A DNA stretch of 64,000 nucleotides from Alteromonas portus (GTDB lineage Bacteria; Pseudomonadota; Gammaproteobacteria; Enterobacterales; Alteromonadaceae). Below the pieces are notes generated by a model. It saw only the letters and a program-made list of their open reading frames with translations, did not search any database and was not told where the DNA came from. The stretch covers positions 496,001-560,000 of the forward strand of contig NZ_SWCO01000001.1 in NCBI RefSeq assembly GCF_005117025.1, given 5' to 3'. A program made the position numbers and the translations under genes. This document shows, one piece after another, positions 36,344-44,931 of the stretch. Position 1 is the stretch's first letter. Each line of letters opens with the position of its first letter.

Positions 36344-37707
36344 TTTTGAAAAGTGATGGTGAGAAAAAAGACTGGTTACAGCGGCTTATGCGAGGCTGGC
36401 TTGCGCCACCACCAGGCCAAGATTGGGTACTGGAAGCTGAATGGTCGCGTATTATGCAAACGCCAGTGAAAGCTCGTGGTCTACTCTATGTGGTTATAAT
36501 AGTGTTGTTTCTGTTGGTGGTGTGGTCTTACTTCGCAGAAATTGACGAAGTCGCCAAAGGTGATGGCAAAGTTATTCCTTCACAACAACTGCAGGTGCTT
36601 CAGTCATACGATGGCGGGATAGTACAGGAGATTTTAGTACGCGAAGGACAAACGGTAAAAGCGGGGCAGGTGCTGTTGAAAGTAGACCCGACACGTTTTT
36701 TGTCCAGTTTGGAAGAGAATACCACGCAATTTGCGGCACTTGCTGCGAAGGTTCAGCGCTTGTCTGCACTTACCCAAGGCGAAGTGTTGCGATTTAATCG
36801 AAACCTTCGCGAACGGGCCCCTACAATTGTTGATAACGAGCGAAAGCTTTACAACTCTAATTTAGCTGAACTTGATGAAGTAGCCGCGGGTTCTGATTCT
36901 CGTATTATGCAGCGTCGACAGGATGTTGAAGAGGAAAGGGCAAATCTTTCCCAATATCAGAGCGTATTATCCCTTTCTAAAAAAGAGCTAGCGGTAACTA
37001 AACCTCTACTTGCGTCAGGTGCAGTTTCAGAAATAGAGATCCTTCGATTGGAGCGACAAATCGTAGAACTTGAAGGCAATATCACTAAGTCTAAAGTCGC
37101 CATTGAGCGAGGCCTTAATGCCATCGAAGAAGAAATTATCAAGAAAGAAGAAGCGCGTTTAAAGCTTGTTAATCGCTGGAATCAAGAATTGACCGATGCC
37201 ACTGCTGAAATGGCAACCTTGCAACAGTCTCAAACGAGTTTAGAAGACGTGGTATCGCAAGCTGACATACGTTCACCGATTAATGGTACGGTTCAACGGC
37301 TGCTTATCAACACGGTGGGCGGTGTGATCACGCCTGGAAGCGCGGTTGTAGAGCTTGTTCCTCAAGATGACCAACTTATCGTCGAGGCAAAAGTTTCGCC
37401 AAAAGATATCGCATTTATAAGAGAAGGGCAGCCGGCCATTCTGAAATTTAGTGCATACGACTTTACCATTTATGGCGGAATGTCGGCCGAAGTTCAGCAC
37501 ATAAGTGCAGATGCTATCACCAATGAAAAAGATGAAACCTACTACCTTGTAAGACTAGAAACTAAGCGCAGTATTGCCGATGAGTCTCTAGATATTTTGC
37601 CAGGTATGATTGTGCAAGTAGACATTTTGACAGGTAAGAAAACGGTACTTAACTATATTTTATCGCCCTTGTTTAATGTGACAGCATCTGCGCTGAGGGA
37701 GCGTTAA
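36340..37707 (+). CDS. lapC: HlyD-family membrane fusion protein of the type I secretion system (LapC-like)
   Basis: A 455-residue periplasmic adaptor. One transmembrane helix (about 48-66, LYVVIIVLFLLVVWS) anchors it. The biotinyl-lipoyl-like half-domain (about 80-115, GGIVQEILVREGQTVKAGQ) precedes a long alpha-helical hairpin (about 120-300). The second lipoyl half (DIRSPINGTVQRL) and beta-barrel domains follow. It links the ABC transporter to the TolC-like tunnel. Start and stop overlap both neighbours (ATGA with the transporter, TAATG with the regulator), a tight operon. Confidence 0.93.
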   Translation: MILKSDGEKKDWLQRLMRGWLAPPPGQDWVLEAEWSRIMQTPVKARGLLYVVIIVLFLLVVWSYFAEIDEVAKGDGKVIPSQQLQVLQSYDGGIVQEILVREGQTVKAGQVLLKVDPTRFLSSLEENTTQFAALAAKVQRLSALTQGEVLRFNRNLRERAPTIVDNERKLYNSNLAELDEVAAGSDSRIMQRRQDVEEERANLSQYQSVLSLSKKELAVTKPLLASGAVSEIEILRLERQIVELEGNITKSKVAIERGLNAIEEEIIKKEEARLKLVNRWNQELTDATAEMATLQQSQTSLEDVVSQADIRSPINGTVQRLLINTVGGVITPGSAVVELVPQDDQLIVEAKVSPKDIAFIREGQPAILKFSAYDFTIYGGMSAEVQHISADAITNEKDETYYLVRLETKRSIADESLDILPGMIVQVDILTGKKTVLNYILSPLFNVTASALRER

Positions 37708-38303
37708 TGAGACATTTCATTGCTGAAAAAGACTTACAAGGTGCACTGACTCACTACACTTGGTCCAGTTATAGTAGTGTCACTCAGTTGGAGTGTGATG
37801 AGAGCGATTGCGTTTGGGTTTTGACTACCGATGAGAGCTGGCGTCAACAATTGGTAGAAGCCAAACAAAAAGTTAATAACCTTGTGCTGCTAACTTACAA
37901 ATATGACCGGACAGAGATGCAAACGGCGTTAATGTTAGGCGCTAGAGCGTACTGCCATGCTCTGGGTACTCAATCTCTACTTTCTTCGGTAGCACGTGTT
38001 ATTGAGGCGGGAGGCATGTGGTTGCCCAATGAATTGTTAACACAGACCACATCAAACATAGCCGCTAACATGCAAACGAAGCGGGTTCTCCCCTCATTAC
38101 AAGGGCTTACAAACCGAGAAAAAGATGTGTTGAATGGTATTTTGGAAGGGTTAAGCAATAAAGAGATAGCAAGAGAGCATGGTATTACTGAGCGTACCGT
38201 TAAAGAGTACGTTGGTACGCTCCTTCACAAGTTTGAAGCGAAAGACCGGATAAGCTTATTGCTTCGCTTAGGTGAGTTTAGTCATTTAAAAGATGCTCTA
38301 TAA
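37707..38303 (+). CDS. LuxR-family transcriptional regulator with atypical receiver domain
   Basis: A 198-residue protein. The C-terminal 65 residues are a clear LuxR/GerE helix-turn-helix (LTNREKDVLNGILEGLSNKEIA, split by the usual turn, then ERTVKEYV). The N-terminal ~125 residues have receiver-like periodicity (LTTDES, then LMLGARAYC), but I see no convincing phosphate-accepting Asp in the expected strand. The domain may therefore respond to something other than phosphorylation. It is the last gene of the secretion operon (TAATG overlap) and its 3' end overlaps the convergent lapD by 26 bases. A local role in controlling adhesin or secretion genes is inference. Confidence 0.8.
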   Translation: MRHFIAEKDLQGALTHYTWSSYSSVTQLECDESDCVWVLTTDESWRQQLVEAKQKVNNLVLLTYKYDRTEMQTALMLGARAYCHALGTQSLLSSVARVIEAGGMWLPNELLTQTTSNIAANMQTKRVLPSLQGLTNREKDVLNGILEGLSNKEIAREHGITERTVKEYVGTLLHKFEAKDRISLLLRLGEFSHLKDAL

Positions 38304-40212
38304 CTTCAATATGTGAAACCACACCATCTATCCCTAATTCAATGAATAGTTCTTGGTGATCTGAGCGTTTAACGCCATCTGCATAGACCTTTATACCAAA
38401 AGTGTGAGCGAGAGAGCAGAAACCACGTATAAATGCGTGATTGGCTGGATTGAAATCGATATCTGCCATAAACGCTGAATCGATTTTCACATAATCCAAT
38501 CCCATCTCTTGAACGTTCAACAATTGCGAGAAGGATTCTCCAACTCGCTTTAAACCCACTTCGCATTCTTTGGCTTTAAGCGTTGTACAAAAGTCTCTAA
38601 ACTCATCAGGGAAGCGCGTAGCGGTAGATTCTCGCACCTCAATACATAATTGCTTTGCAGCTTTTTCATTGGTTCCAATTTGATAATAAAGTTGAGCAAG
38701 AATTTCCGGGTTGAGCATAAATTGCTCAGAACACAAAAAGGCAAACTTCGAGTTTGTATTGGTGCGGTTTATGTAGTTAATTAAGCTGGTAATGGTAGTT
38801 AGCTCAAGCTGAGGTAAAAGCCCCAGATAGCGAGCCCAGTGGGTATAATAACCACTTTTTCTTAGTTCGCCATCTATCGTTACTCCCGCCCAACTTTGGT
38901 AATGAACCAAATTGCGATCAATATCTAATACGGGAAAGTTAAAGGTTTCTACGCCACATTCGTCAATAGTATTTTGTAGTTCTTTTTCCCAGCGCTTTTG
39001 CTCTACTAAGCTAATAAACTCTTTGAGCGTTGACTCTATGAAGGGTTCGTCCATATCTAACAATTCTGCTTCGTCAATCATCGCATCTGCCCGCATTAAT
39101 AAGGCAGAAAAACTGTCGTCGGGGCGAAGTTTAACAACAGATTGGAACACCTTTGGATCGCCGGCTTCACTAAATGCACTCAAGCAAGCGCCATGGACCG
39201 CTTCTGAAATAGCCATAGCGTCATGAGTTTCTGTAAGCAGAATAGCAAACTCGTTTTTCTGCATTCTTGCAATTCGACTGTCGGTAAACTGATGATGATG
39301 TAGTGATAAGCAGTCGTTAATTTCCTCGACGAAATCGCGAATACGCTTTTTTCTGGTTGCAGCAGGTGAGCGCAAAAAGCCTTCACCTTCAGTGAATCTC
39401 ACAAAGAACAGGCAGTTCACACCTTCCGTGTCTCTAAAAGCCAGCTGCCCTTTTAGAATAGAGATGAAATAATCCCTATTTGCTACACCAGACTCGTCAT
39501 CAAATTGTGTTTTGTAGCGCATAAGGTCAAGGCGAGTATTCTCTTCCTCCATGATCTTTTTAGAGTTAGTAGCAAGAAAATTCATAGCGCGCACCACGCG
39601 CTTAAGCTCTAACGTACGAGGTTCTTTGAGCTGGATAAAGCGCATCTCTTGAAACGACTCTGCTTGGCGGACAACACCGTCTAGAGGTCTAATAATAAAG
39701 CGCAGCGCCCAGCCCCCTAATAAGCCCGAGAATACACCGACAAGCGATAAACCTATGATAAGACGTTGAGTGGCGCGCCACATAGAGGCGACAGCAAAGC
39801 TAGTGTCGGTTTCAACATAAACTGTGCCGTACTGACCCCAGCCTTCACTAACCTGAGCAATGCCTGGCTTGACGTTGGGGGAAAAGTTGTCTGAGAACCA
39901 CTGCGGCGTATCCTTATCTAATTGCACCTCATGTGTATGCGCAGAGACAATTTCGCCATCAGATTTTTGAAGTACGATAGAGGCATAATGACCAATATCA
40001 AATTGGGACATGATAAAGAGGTCTAGAGAAACAGGGTCTTTTTCAAGGCCACTTAACGTTAGAGCAAGCATACTCGCATTGTCTAAGTTTTTTGAATAGA
40101 GTTGTTCTTCTACGTATTGTTTAGTAGTAAACCCATGAATTGTGACACTACCCGCAATTGCAACAAGGACGACAACTGCTATGGCAAGCCATAATTCTCT
40201 TGTTATTGACAT
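38278..40212 (-). CDS. lapD: LapD-like c-di-GMP receptor with degenerate GGDEF and EAL domains
   Basis: A 644-residue inner membrane protein. Order: transmembrane helix (about 8-28), periplasmic output domain (about 30-150), second helix (about 152-172), HAMP (about 172-225), degenerate GGDEF (about 235-395, with RMQKNEFA where GGDEF would be) and degenerate EAL (about 405-640, with no EAL triad at its start). Loss of both catalytic motifs is typical of LapD, which binds c-di-GMP in the EAL domain and then sequesters the protease LapG. It lies 6 bp downstream of lapG in the same operon. Its 3' end overlaps the convergent regulator gene. Confidence 0.9.
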   Translation of the reverse strand: MSITRELWLAIAVVVLVAIAGSVTIHGFTTKQYVEEQLYSKNLDNASMLALTLSGLEKDPVSLDLFIMSQFDIGHYASIVLQKSDGEIVSAHTHEVQLDKDTPQWFSDNFSPNVKPGIAQVSEGWGQYGTVYVETDTSFAVASMWRATQRLIIGLSLVGVFSGLLGGWALRFIIRPLDGVVRQAESFQEMRFIQLKEPRTLELKRVVRAMNFLATNSKKIMEEENTRLDLMRYKTQFDDESGVANRDYFISILKGQLAFRDTEGVNCLFFVRFTEGEGFLRSPAATRKKRIRDFVEEINDCLSLHHHQFTDSRIARMQKNEFAILLTETHDAMAISEAVHGACLSAFSEAGDPKVFQSVVKLRPDDSFSALLMRADAMIDEAELLDMDEPFIESTLKEFISLVEQKRWEKELQNTIDECGVETFNFPVLDIDRNLVHYQSWAGVTIDGELRKSGYYTHWARYLGLLPQLELTTITSLINYINRTNTNSKFAFLCSEQFMLNPEILAQLYYQIGTNEKAAKQLCIEVRESTATRFPDEFRDFCTTLKAKECEVGLKRVGESFSQLLNVQEMGLDYVKIDSAFMADIDFNPANHAFIRGFCSLAHTFGIKVYADGVKRSDHQELFIELGIDGVVSHIEVIEHLLND

Positions 40213-40218
40213 AAACTC

Positions 40219-40899
40219 CTAAGACCTTCTGCTAATCCCCTCTTGCTTCATGCGTTCAATAACGTCACGCCACCGTGATAGTCTGCTTGTAGAAGTCGAG
40301 ACTTGCGCCGTTTTCCCAGGCTGCCAAATTCCTGAATCATTAAAACTGAAAACAGGAATTAAGTCTGTCCGTTGAGAGCCTGGCAACACATTAGACACTA
40401 AGCTGTCGAGCACCAGAGGATCCGATGAAGGGGTGTCATAGTATCCTAAAACCATGTGTGCTTGGGTTACCCGGCTTCTACCAATCTTTGCTTTAACATA
40501 AATTAAGCGAAGTTTAGAACTATCGATACCTAAGTGTAGCAGAGCTACGTATTTTGCAATGGCATAATCCTCACAATCTCCGCGAGAATGGCCAAAAAGT
40601 TCAGAAGGTGTTGCCCAATAGTCCTTTTCTTTAAAAACGACATCGTCTGTGGCGTATTGGATATGCTCGTCAAAGAAAGCGTTTACACCGATAAGCTGCT
40701 CTTTAACGGCCTTATTTTCAAGATCGTGAAGTTTTATTTCTAGCGCGCTGACATGTAATGCTTTGTCAGCTCCAAAATTATTTTTAACTTCCTGTTCAAG
40801 CTTTGGGAACTCGATTACGTAGTGATCCCTCAGTTGTTGTCCAGCCAGTAGCAAGGCTACTAATGCTAAGCAATGCGACGCAAACAGAGAAAGGGTCAT
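40219..40899 (-). CDS. lapG: LapG-type periplasmic cysteine protease
   Basis: A 226-residue bacterial transglutaminase-like cysteine peptidase. An N-terminal hydrophobic segment (about 3-20) directs export. The catalytic triad is Cys109 (GDCEDYA), His148 (QAHMVLGYY) and Asp165 (LVLDSLVS). Family members are calcium-dependent and cut giant adhesins after a di-alanine; the nearby adhesin has that site (TAAG at residues 128-131). Release would follow when LapD lets go of LapG at low c-di-GMP. It is the first gene of the lapG-lapD operon. Confidence 0.92.
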   Translation of the reverse strand: MTLSLFASHCLALVALLLAGQQLRDHYVIEFPKLEQEVKNNFGADKALHVSALEIKLHDLENKAVKEQLIGVNAFFDEHIQYATDDVVFKEKDYWATPSELFGHSRGDCEDYAIAKYVALLHLGIDSSKLRLIYVKAKIGRSRVTQAHMVLGYYDTPSSDPLVLDSLVSNVLPGSQRTDLIPVFSFNDSGIWQPGKTAQVSTSTSRLSRWRDVIERMKQEGISRRS

Positions 40900-41052
40900 A
40901 TTTTATTTGTGTAGGTCATACTAAAGTATAAGGTAGAGTACTTGTCTCTATCTAAATTTTAAGTATCGAATATAATACGTTGTTATAGGTATAACACGGC
41001 CTTGTTGATATTCCAACCATAGCGATATGTAATTGATAATGAGAAAGCTGAC

Positions 41053-42234
41053 TTACTTCTTAACTACAAAATCGTTTTCCTGAATATTCGCCGTAATTCC
41101 CGTCGTGGCGTTGACTACCACAGACGAATTGCCAAATGCACTATCCACAATAAATGTACCGGGGTAGAGCGTATATTGAAGATATTTTCTACCGCGATTG
41201 TCGACCACCTCTTTGGCCTGATAAAGGTATAGTTCATCTTTTTCAGAAATGCCATTGTCTCGCCCGAGAGATACCGAAATTTTATTGTTCGCAATATTGA
41301 TGACTCGCCCAGTAACGGGTTGGCAGGCTGTTGCTTCTTTAATATCCTCTATTAATTGACTGATTGACGTGTCAATTGCTTGACCGTAGCGTGATTGCCA
41401 AAAGGTCGACGAAAATTCATCTACGTCTTCAAACCTATCAAACGTCCACTCTTCATTAGTATCGTAAGAGGAAGTAAATAATAGTCCGCCGTTTATTCCG
41501 TCATAAACTTGTACAGTCATTGCAAAAGCGCGATATGAAGTATTGGCTTTCCATGGAGTGAATATCGATGCTTCTTTTTGCGTAACGCTTAAATCATCAA
41601 TAACCCCAATAATGACGAACTGCGTGTTACTTTGATCTGACAAGGTGCGTACGTTTTTGTCTGTATAACGACTATCGAACTTTGCAGTGTGGGGGGCCAC
41701 GTAAGAAATGCTGAGATTATCTGACTGGTCTTGCATTGCTTTAGCTAAACGCTGTGTGAATGCTTTATCAAAGTTTGGAATATTTCCTTGGGTTAATTGT
41801 GCTCTGTTTCTTATTCTAAAATGAGTGGTAGAAAAATGTTTTTCATCGTGCTGCGCTGAGCATATTTCACCTTTAGGAAAGATGTCAGCACGCACGCTGA
41901 CCGTTACCACGTCCCCATTATACGTCTCGCTGACGAGTTCAAGCTGTTCTACTTCGCCCGTCGAGCGGATCGTCATTTCTTCGTTTTTAAGCAGTCCATT
42001 TGTCAATTTTGCTACGCTTTGAACTGATGCCCCCGCAAACAGCATGGCTTGTTTAAGGGCGTCTTGCGTTGCAGCTCGCTTAGCGGCTTCTTTGTTGCCG
42101 TTCATTACCACCGCTTGTCCTGTGGCTTCATACCAAACGGCATTGGCTTGCCCCACTACCAGGCCAAGTAGGCAAACCGCGGCCATTGCTCTGCTTAACC
42201 ATGCCATTAGCGTTAATCTACTTGCTTGTCGCAC
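41053..42234 (-). CDS. flgT: Flagellar assembly protein FlgT
   Basis: A 393-residue periplasmic protein that forms the H ring around the basal body of sodium-driven polar flagella in Vibrio. A signal peptide (about 1-32, ending near GQANA) precedes the N-terminal domain (VWYEATGQAVV, AAKRAATQDALKQA) typical of FlgT. The C-terminal part (about 300-390) has the SH3-like beta pattern. It is transcribed alone on the minus strand, from a candidate sigma-54 promoter at 42298-42314. Confidence 0.88.
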   Translation of the reverse strand: MRQASRLTLMAWLSRAMAAVCLLGLVVGQANAVWYEATGQAVVMNGNKEAAKRAATQDALKQAMLFAGASVQSVAKLTNGLLKNEEMTIRSTGEVEQLELVSETYNGDVVTVSVRADIFPKGEICSAQHDEKHFSTTHFRIRNRAQLTQGNIPNFDKAFTQRLAKAMQDQSDNLSISYVAPHTAKFDSRYTDKNVRTLSDQSNTQFVIIGVIDDLSVTQKEASIFTPWKANTSYRAFAMTVQVYDGINGGLLFTSSYDTNEEWTFDRFEDVDEFSSTFWQSRYGQAIDTSISQLIEDIKEATACQPVTGRVINIANNKISVSLGRDNGISEKDELYLYQAKEVVDNRGRKYLQYTLYPGTFIVDSAFGNSSVVVNATTGITANIQENDFVVKK

Positions 42235-42297
42235 GTGACACCCCTGTGGTTGTTTTGTTATTGCGATTAAATAATGTCGTAACCTTTGCGGGAACTA

Positions 42298-42314
42298 TGC
42301 GAAAAAAGTGCCAA
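42298..42314 (-). promoter_or_regulatory. Candidate sigma-54 promoter of flgT
   Basis: The minus strand reads TTGGCAC (42308-42314), five T residues, then TCGCA. GG and GC elements have the required 12-base phasing. The -12 box is TCGC in place of TTGC. It lies 64 bases from the flgT start. Confidence 0.55.
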
Positions 42315-42345
42315 TTAAAGGTGGGAGCTATCTTCTAAAGAAAAC

Positions 42346-42361
42346 GGGCGCATATATTGCT
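42346..42361 (+). promoter_or_regulatory. Candidate sigma-54 promoter of flgP
   Basis: GGGCGC (42346-42351) and TTGCT (42357-42361) are phased like TGGCAC-N5-TTGCT, with a good -12 and a partial -24 box. It would give a leader of about 150 bases before flgP. Confidence 0.4.
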
Positions 42362-42519
42362 TAACTCCTTCTTGCTAAGGTATATGACTACAAAATGTCG
42401 TTGTGAAAGTTGATGTGATTCGAAACGATACACTGAAATACTATTAGTCTATACAGGTGATAAAGGTAAACATTTAGACGTCACTAATTCGTTATTGATG
42501 CACACAGAGGTTTTAAATT

Positions 42520-43005
42520 ATGTGGTTGAATGGACTTAAAAATTCAAAGTTACTTTTGCGGTCTTCCATGTTTGGCCTGGCAATTTCTTTGAGTGGTTGT
42601 GGCATCATTGATAAACACGTCGAATGGGAAACCGTCGAGCCTGAAACTTATCCTGTTTTAAAGGCTGTGGGTTATGCACCTATTTCATCGCAAAAAGGTG
42701 AATCCGACAGTATGAAGCTAATAATGGCAATGAAAGCGTCAAAATTAGATGCATATCGAGAGTTAACCGAGCAGGTTTACGGACAAAAAATTGAGGGTAG
42801 CCAGTCTGTGTCTCGCCTTGTTGTTGATAGCGAAACGCTGCGCGCTTCTGTTGAAGGCGTGATAAGAGGTGCTGAAGTCGTTAAAACCTATCCTGTGGGA
42901 GAGGATACTTACGTAACAGAGCTTTCGTTAGATATGCAGCAGGTCTACGATATTTATTTATCTACCACAAAGCCACGACGAGTTAAGGATGTGAAATACT
43001 ATTGA
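42520..43005 (+). CDS. flgP: Flagellar outer membrane lipoprotein FlgP
   Basis: A 161-residue lipoprotein of the LPP20 family. The lipobox LSGC puts the lipidated cysteine at about residue 27, after a hydrophobic signal. The mature part has the FlgP pattern (KLIMAMKASKLDAYRELTEQVYG, split over two helices) and ends with basic KPRRVKDVKYY. FlgP builds the outer-membrane-associated basal disk or T-ring support in polar flagellates. In Vibrio it usually sits next to flgO; here no flgO lies between flgT and flgP. Confidence 0.85.
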   Translation: MWLNGLKNSKLLLRSSMFGLAISLSGCGIIDKHVEWETVEPETYPVLKAVGYAPISSQKGESDSMKLIMAMKASKLDAYRELTEQVYGQKIEGSQSVSRLVVDSETLRASVEGVIRGAEVVKTYPVGEDTYVTELSLDMQQVYDIYLSTTKPRRVKDVKYY

Positions 43006-43036
43006 GTGTTGGTCGCGTAAGAGCAGAACATGGGGG

Positions 43037-43468
43037 CTAGGCGCTAACGCCAGAACCCAAAGAGCCACCTTTGGGCTTGCCTTTCTTGTCATAAGTTAGC
43101 GACTCTTTCGCTCTAACTTCCATCATCAAATTCCGTAAGTGGGTGAGGCGTAGCTGTCCTTGCTCAACGGCTTTTTGATTAACTTGAGTACGGTATTTAC
43201 AGTCGTCAAGAAGCTTTTTAGCGTTAGCCATTAAGGCTTCATCTTCTTCTGACAATGATTCATGACTATCGATAGAACCTTCTATACTCGCGTCAAGAGT
43301 TTGAATAGACGTTAACAGCGACGTTTTTTCGTCTAATAACTTCATTAAAGATTCAGCGTCACGTGAACTAATAAGCTGCAACTCTTTTTCAAGTAAAGCG
43401 GCCAGTGAAGACATCTGCTCTACTTGGCGTGATAATGCTTGTGTTAATTCACTTACTTGTTCTGCCAC
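43037..43468 (-). CDS. flgN: Flagellar export chaperone FlgN
   Basis: A 143-residue, almost all-helical protein (LTQALSRQVEQMSSLAALLEKE) with the FlgN fold. It escorts the hook-filament junction proteins FlgK and FlgL to the export gate. It lies 41 bp after flgM in the classic flgM-flgN pair and ends in a short basic, Gly-rich tail. Confidence 0.85.
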   Translation of the reverse strand: MAEQVSELTQALSRQVEQMSSLAALLEKELQLISSRDAESLMKLLDEKTSLLTSIQTLDASIEGSIDSHESLSEEDEALMANAKKLLDDCKYRTQVNQKAVEQGQLRLTHLRNLMMEVRAKESLTYDKKGKPKGGSLGSGVSA

Positions 43469-43509
43469 TGTACCTATCTCATGAAACGAGGTTAATTCTT
43501 ATTCGCTGA

Positions 43510-43839
43510 TTACTTAGCGCCAAATATCTCAGACTCTAATTTCGCTATTTTAGTCGCCAAGACTTCTGGATTTACTTTGTAATCACCGCTTTGAATCGCT
43601 TTCTTTAAGCGATCTACTTTTTCTTGGTTCACAGGTGCTTCAGTCCCTTTCTTTTGAACTTGATTCAGCTGCTGTGCAGATTGCGTCAATGAAACCGAGT
43701 CTTGTCTTGGCGCTGGGGCTGTTTGTGCCGATTGCGCTGAAGCCTGTTGTTGAGATTGTTGCGTCTGGTTTTGTTGCGCAACTTTCCCATTATCAACGGG
43801 TGTTTTAGGTAACCCATTGTTTATATTATTAATTGCCAT
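43510..43839 (-). CDS. flgM: Anti-sigma-28 factor FlgM
   Basis: A 109-residue protein. The N-terminal ~65 residues are Gln/Ala-rich and probably disordered; the C-terminal half (ERVDRLKKAIQSGDYKV-like pattern, about 70-105) is the conserved sigma-28-binding region. It holds FliA until the hook is complete and is then exported. It has its own sigma-28 type promoter (43875-43901), giving feedback control. Confidence 0.88.
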   Translation of the reverse strand: MAINNINNGLPKTPVDNGKVAQQNQTQQSQQQASAQSAQTAPAPRQDSVSLTQSAQQLNQVQKKGTEAPVNQEKVDRLKKAIQSGDYKVNPEVLATKIAKLESEIFGAK

Positions 43840-43874
43840 ATCTAGTCCTCACTACTATTTTGCCTCTGTGATAT

Positions 43875-43901
43875 ATATCGACCTTTTGGCTAATATCTTT
43901 A
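43875..43901 (-). promoter_or_regulatory. Sigma-28 promoter of flgM-flgN
   Basis: The minus strand has TAAA (43898-43901), a 15-base spacer and GTCGATAT (43875-43882), close to the TAAA-N15-GCCGATAA consensus. It sits 36 bases ahead of flgM. Confidence 0.65.
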
Positions 43902-43942
43902 GCTAAATTGAGAACAAAATAGTAGATATTTCACACTCACTT

Positions 43943-44662
43943 TTACAAGTGTATCACGACTTCTTCAGGGCTTGCGACTCTGGCGATGACGGCCTTCTGA
44001 CTACTGGCATTAATCACTTTAATGTTGTCGCCAACTACACCATCCTGCTGCGCTATTCCTGCCGTCTTAACTTCCATTCCCGCAACCTCTGCGGTAATCG
44101 TTATTCTATCGCCCTTACAAACAAAGCATAGCATATTTGATTGTATAGCTTGACCATCGGTAATGCGACGTTTCATTCTTGCACCAATCAACGAAGCTAA
44201 GTCAGTGAATGCAGTATAACGTAAACGACGTACGTCAACTTCTGCCATTGTTAAATTGGACGTTGTTAAAACAGTTCCTGGGCTTATTGCGCCTTGGGTG
44301 ACTACGATTTCTTTGGTGCGCGTTACTTGTCCGCTGGTAAATAAATACCATTCATTATTCTTACAGCTAACTCGCACCGATATATATGACTGGCTAAGTG
44401 CTTCCGGTGATGCATTGTATTGAAAGCCCGTTGGGCAATCGGGGATATTTATCCTATCGTCTATCTTCACAATAGCGACATCGATGTTAGTATCCTGCGC
44501 ATTATCAGTAAGTTGATTTATCAAGTACTGCTTGGCACCTTCCTCAACTTGCTCATGGTTGGTCGCTGCCCCATAGCAATATGCACTGAGCAAACCGAGT
44601 ACTAAGCTGGCGAATGAGCGATAGAATGTGATACGCATTTTTTCGTTTATCTTTTTCATCAT
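43943..44662 (-). CDS. flgA: Flagellar P-ring assembly chaperone FlgA
   Basis: A 239-residue periplasmic protein with an N-terminal signal (about 10-32, SFASLVLGLLSAYCYGAA). The SAF-type domain starts near residue 110 (EIVVTQGAISPGTVLTTSNL), followed by the C-terminal FlgA core (IGARMKRRITDGQAI). It assists polymerisation of FlgI into the P ring. A gap of 103 bp with its own promoter separates it from flgM. The first two Met codons are adjacent, so the start may be one codon later. Confidence 0.9.
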   Translation of the reverse strand: MMKKINEKMRITFYRSFASLVLGLLSAYCYGAATNHEQVEEGAKQYLINQLTDNAQDTNIDVAIVKIDDRINIPDCPTGFQYNASPEALSQSYISVRVSCKNNEWYLFTSGQVTRTKEIVVTQGAISPGTVLTTSNLTMAEVDVRRLRYTAFTDLASLIGARMKRRITDGQAIQSNMLCFVCKGDRITITAEVAGMEVKTAGIAQQDGVVGDNIKVINASSQKAVIARVASPEEVVIHL

Positions 44663-44931
44663 GACTTTTCGTGTTCAGTTTACGAGTTATTGACTATGCT
44701 TAACAAAACCCATGTTTATGAATAACAGGTTTGGCGGCAAAATTAAGTTCAAAGGTTGGGGTAGACAGCTTCAACAACGGCTCACCTCGTGGGCAACGTT
44801 GAAATGCTTGTGAAGCTTAATCAAACCTTGTGCGTCATTTTTCTGTCGTTTGACCTGCAAAAATTTAGTGATATTGTCTATCTTTAACATAAGAGGCAAT
44901 GATCATGCCCAGTATTACTTAGAGGTGACCT
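44663..44931. other. Divergent intergenic region between flgA and cheV
   Basis: This 269-base region contains the promoters of both flanking genes. I find no consensus sigma-54 or sigma-28 promoter, no open frame with a ribosome site and no strong hairpin. Confidence 0.4.
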
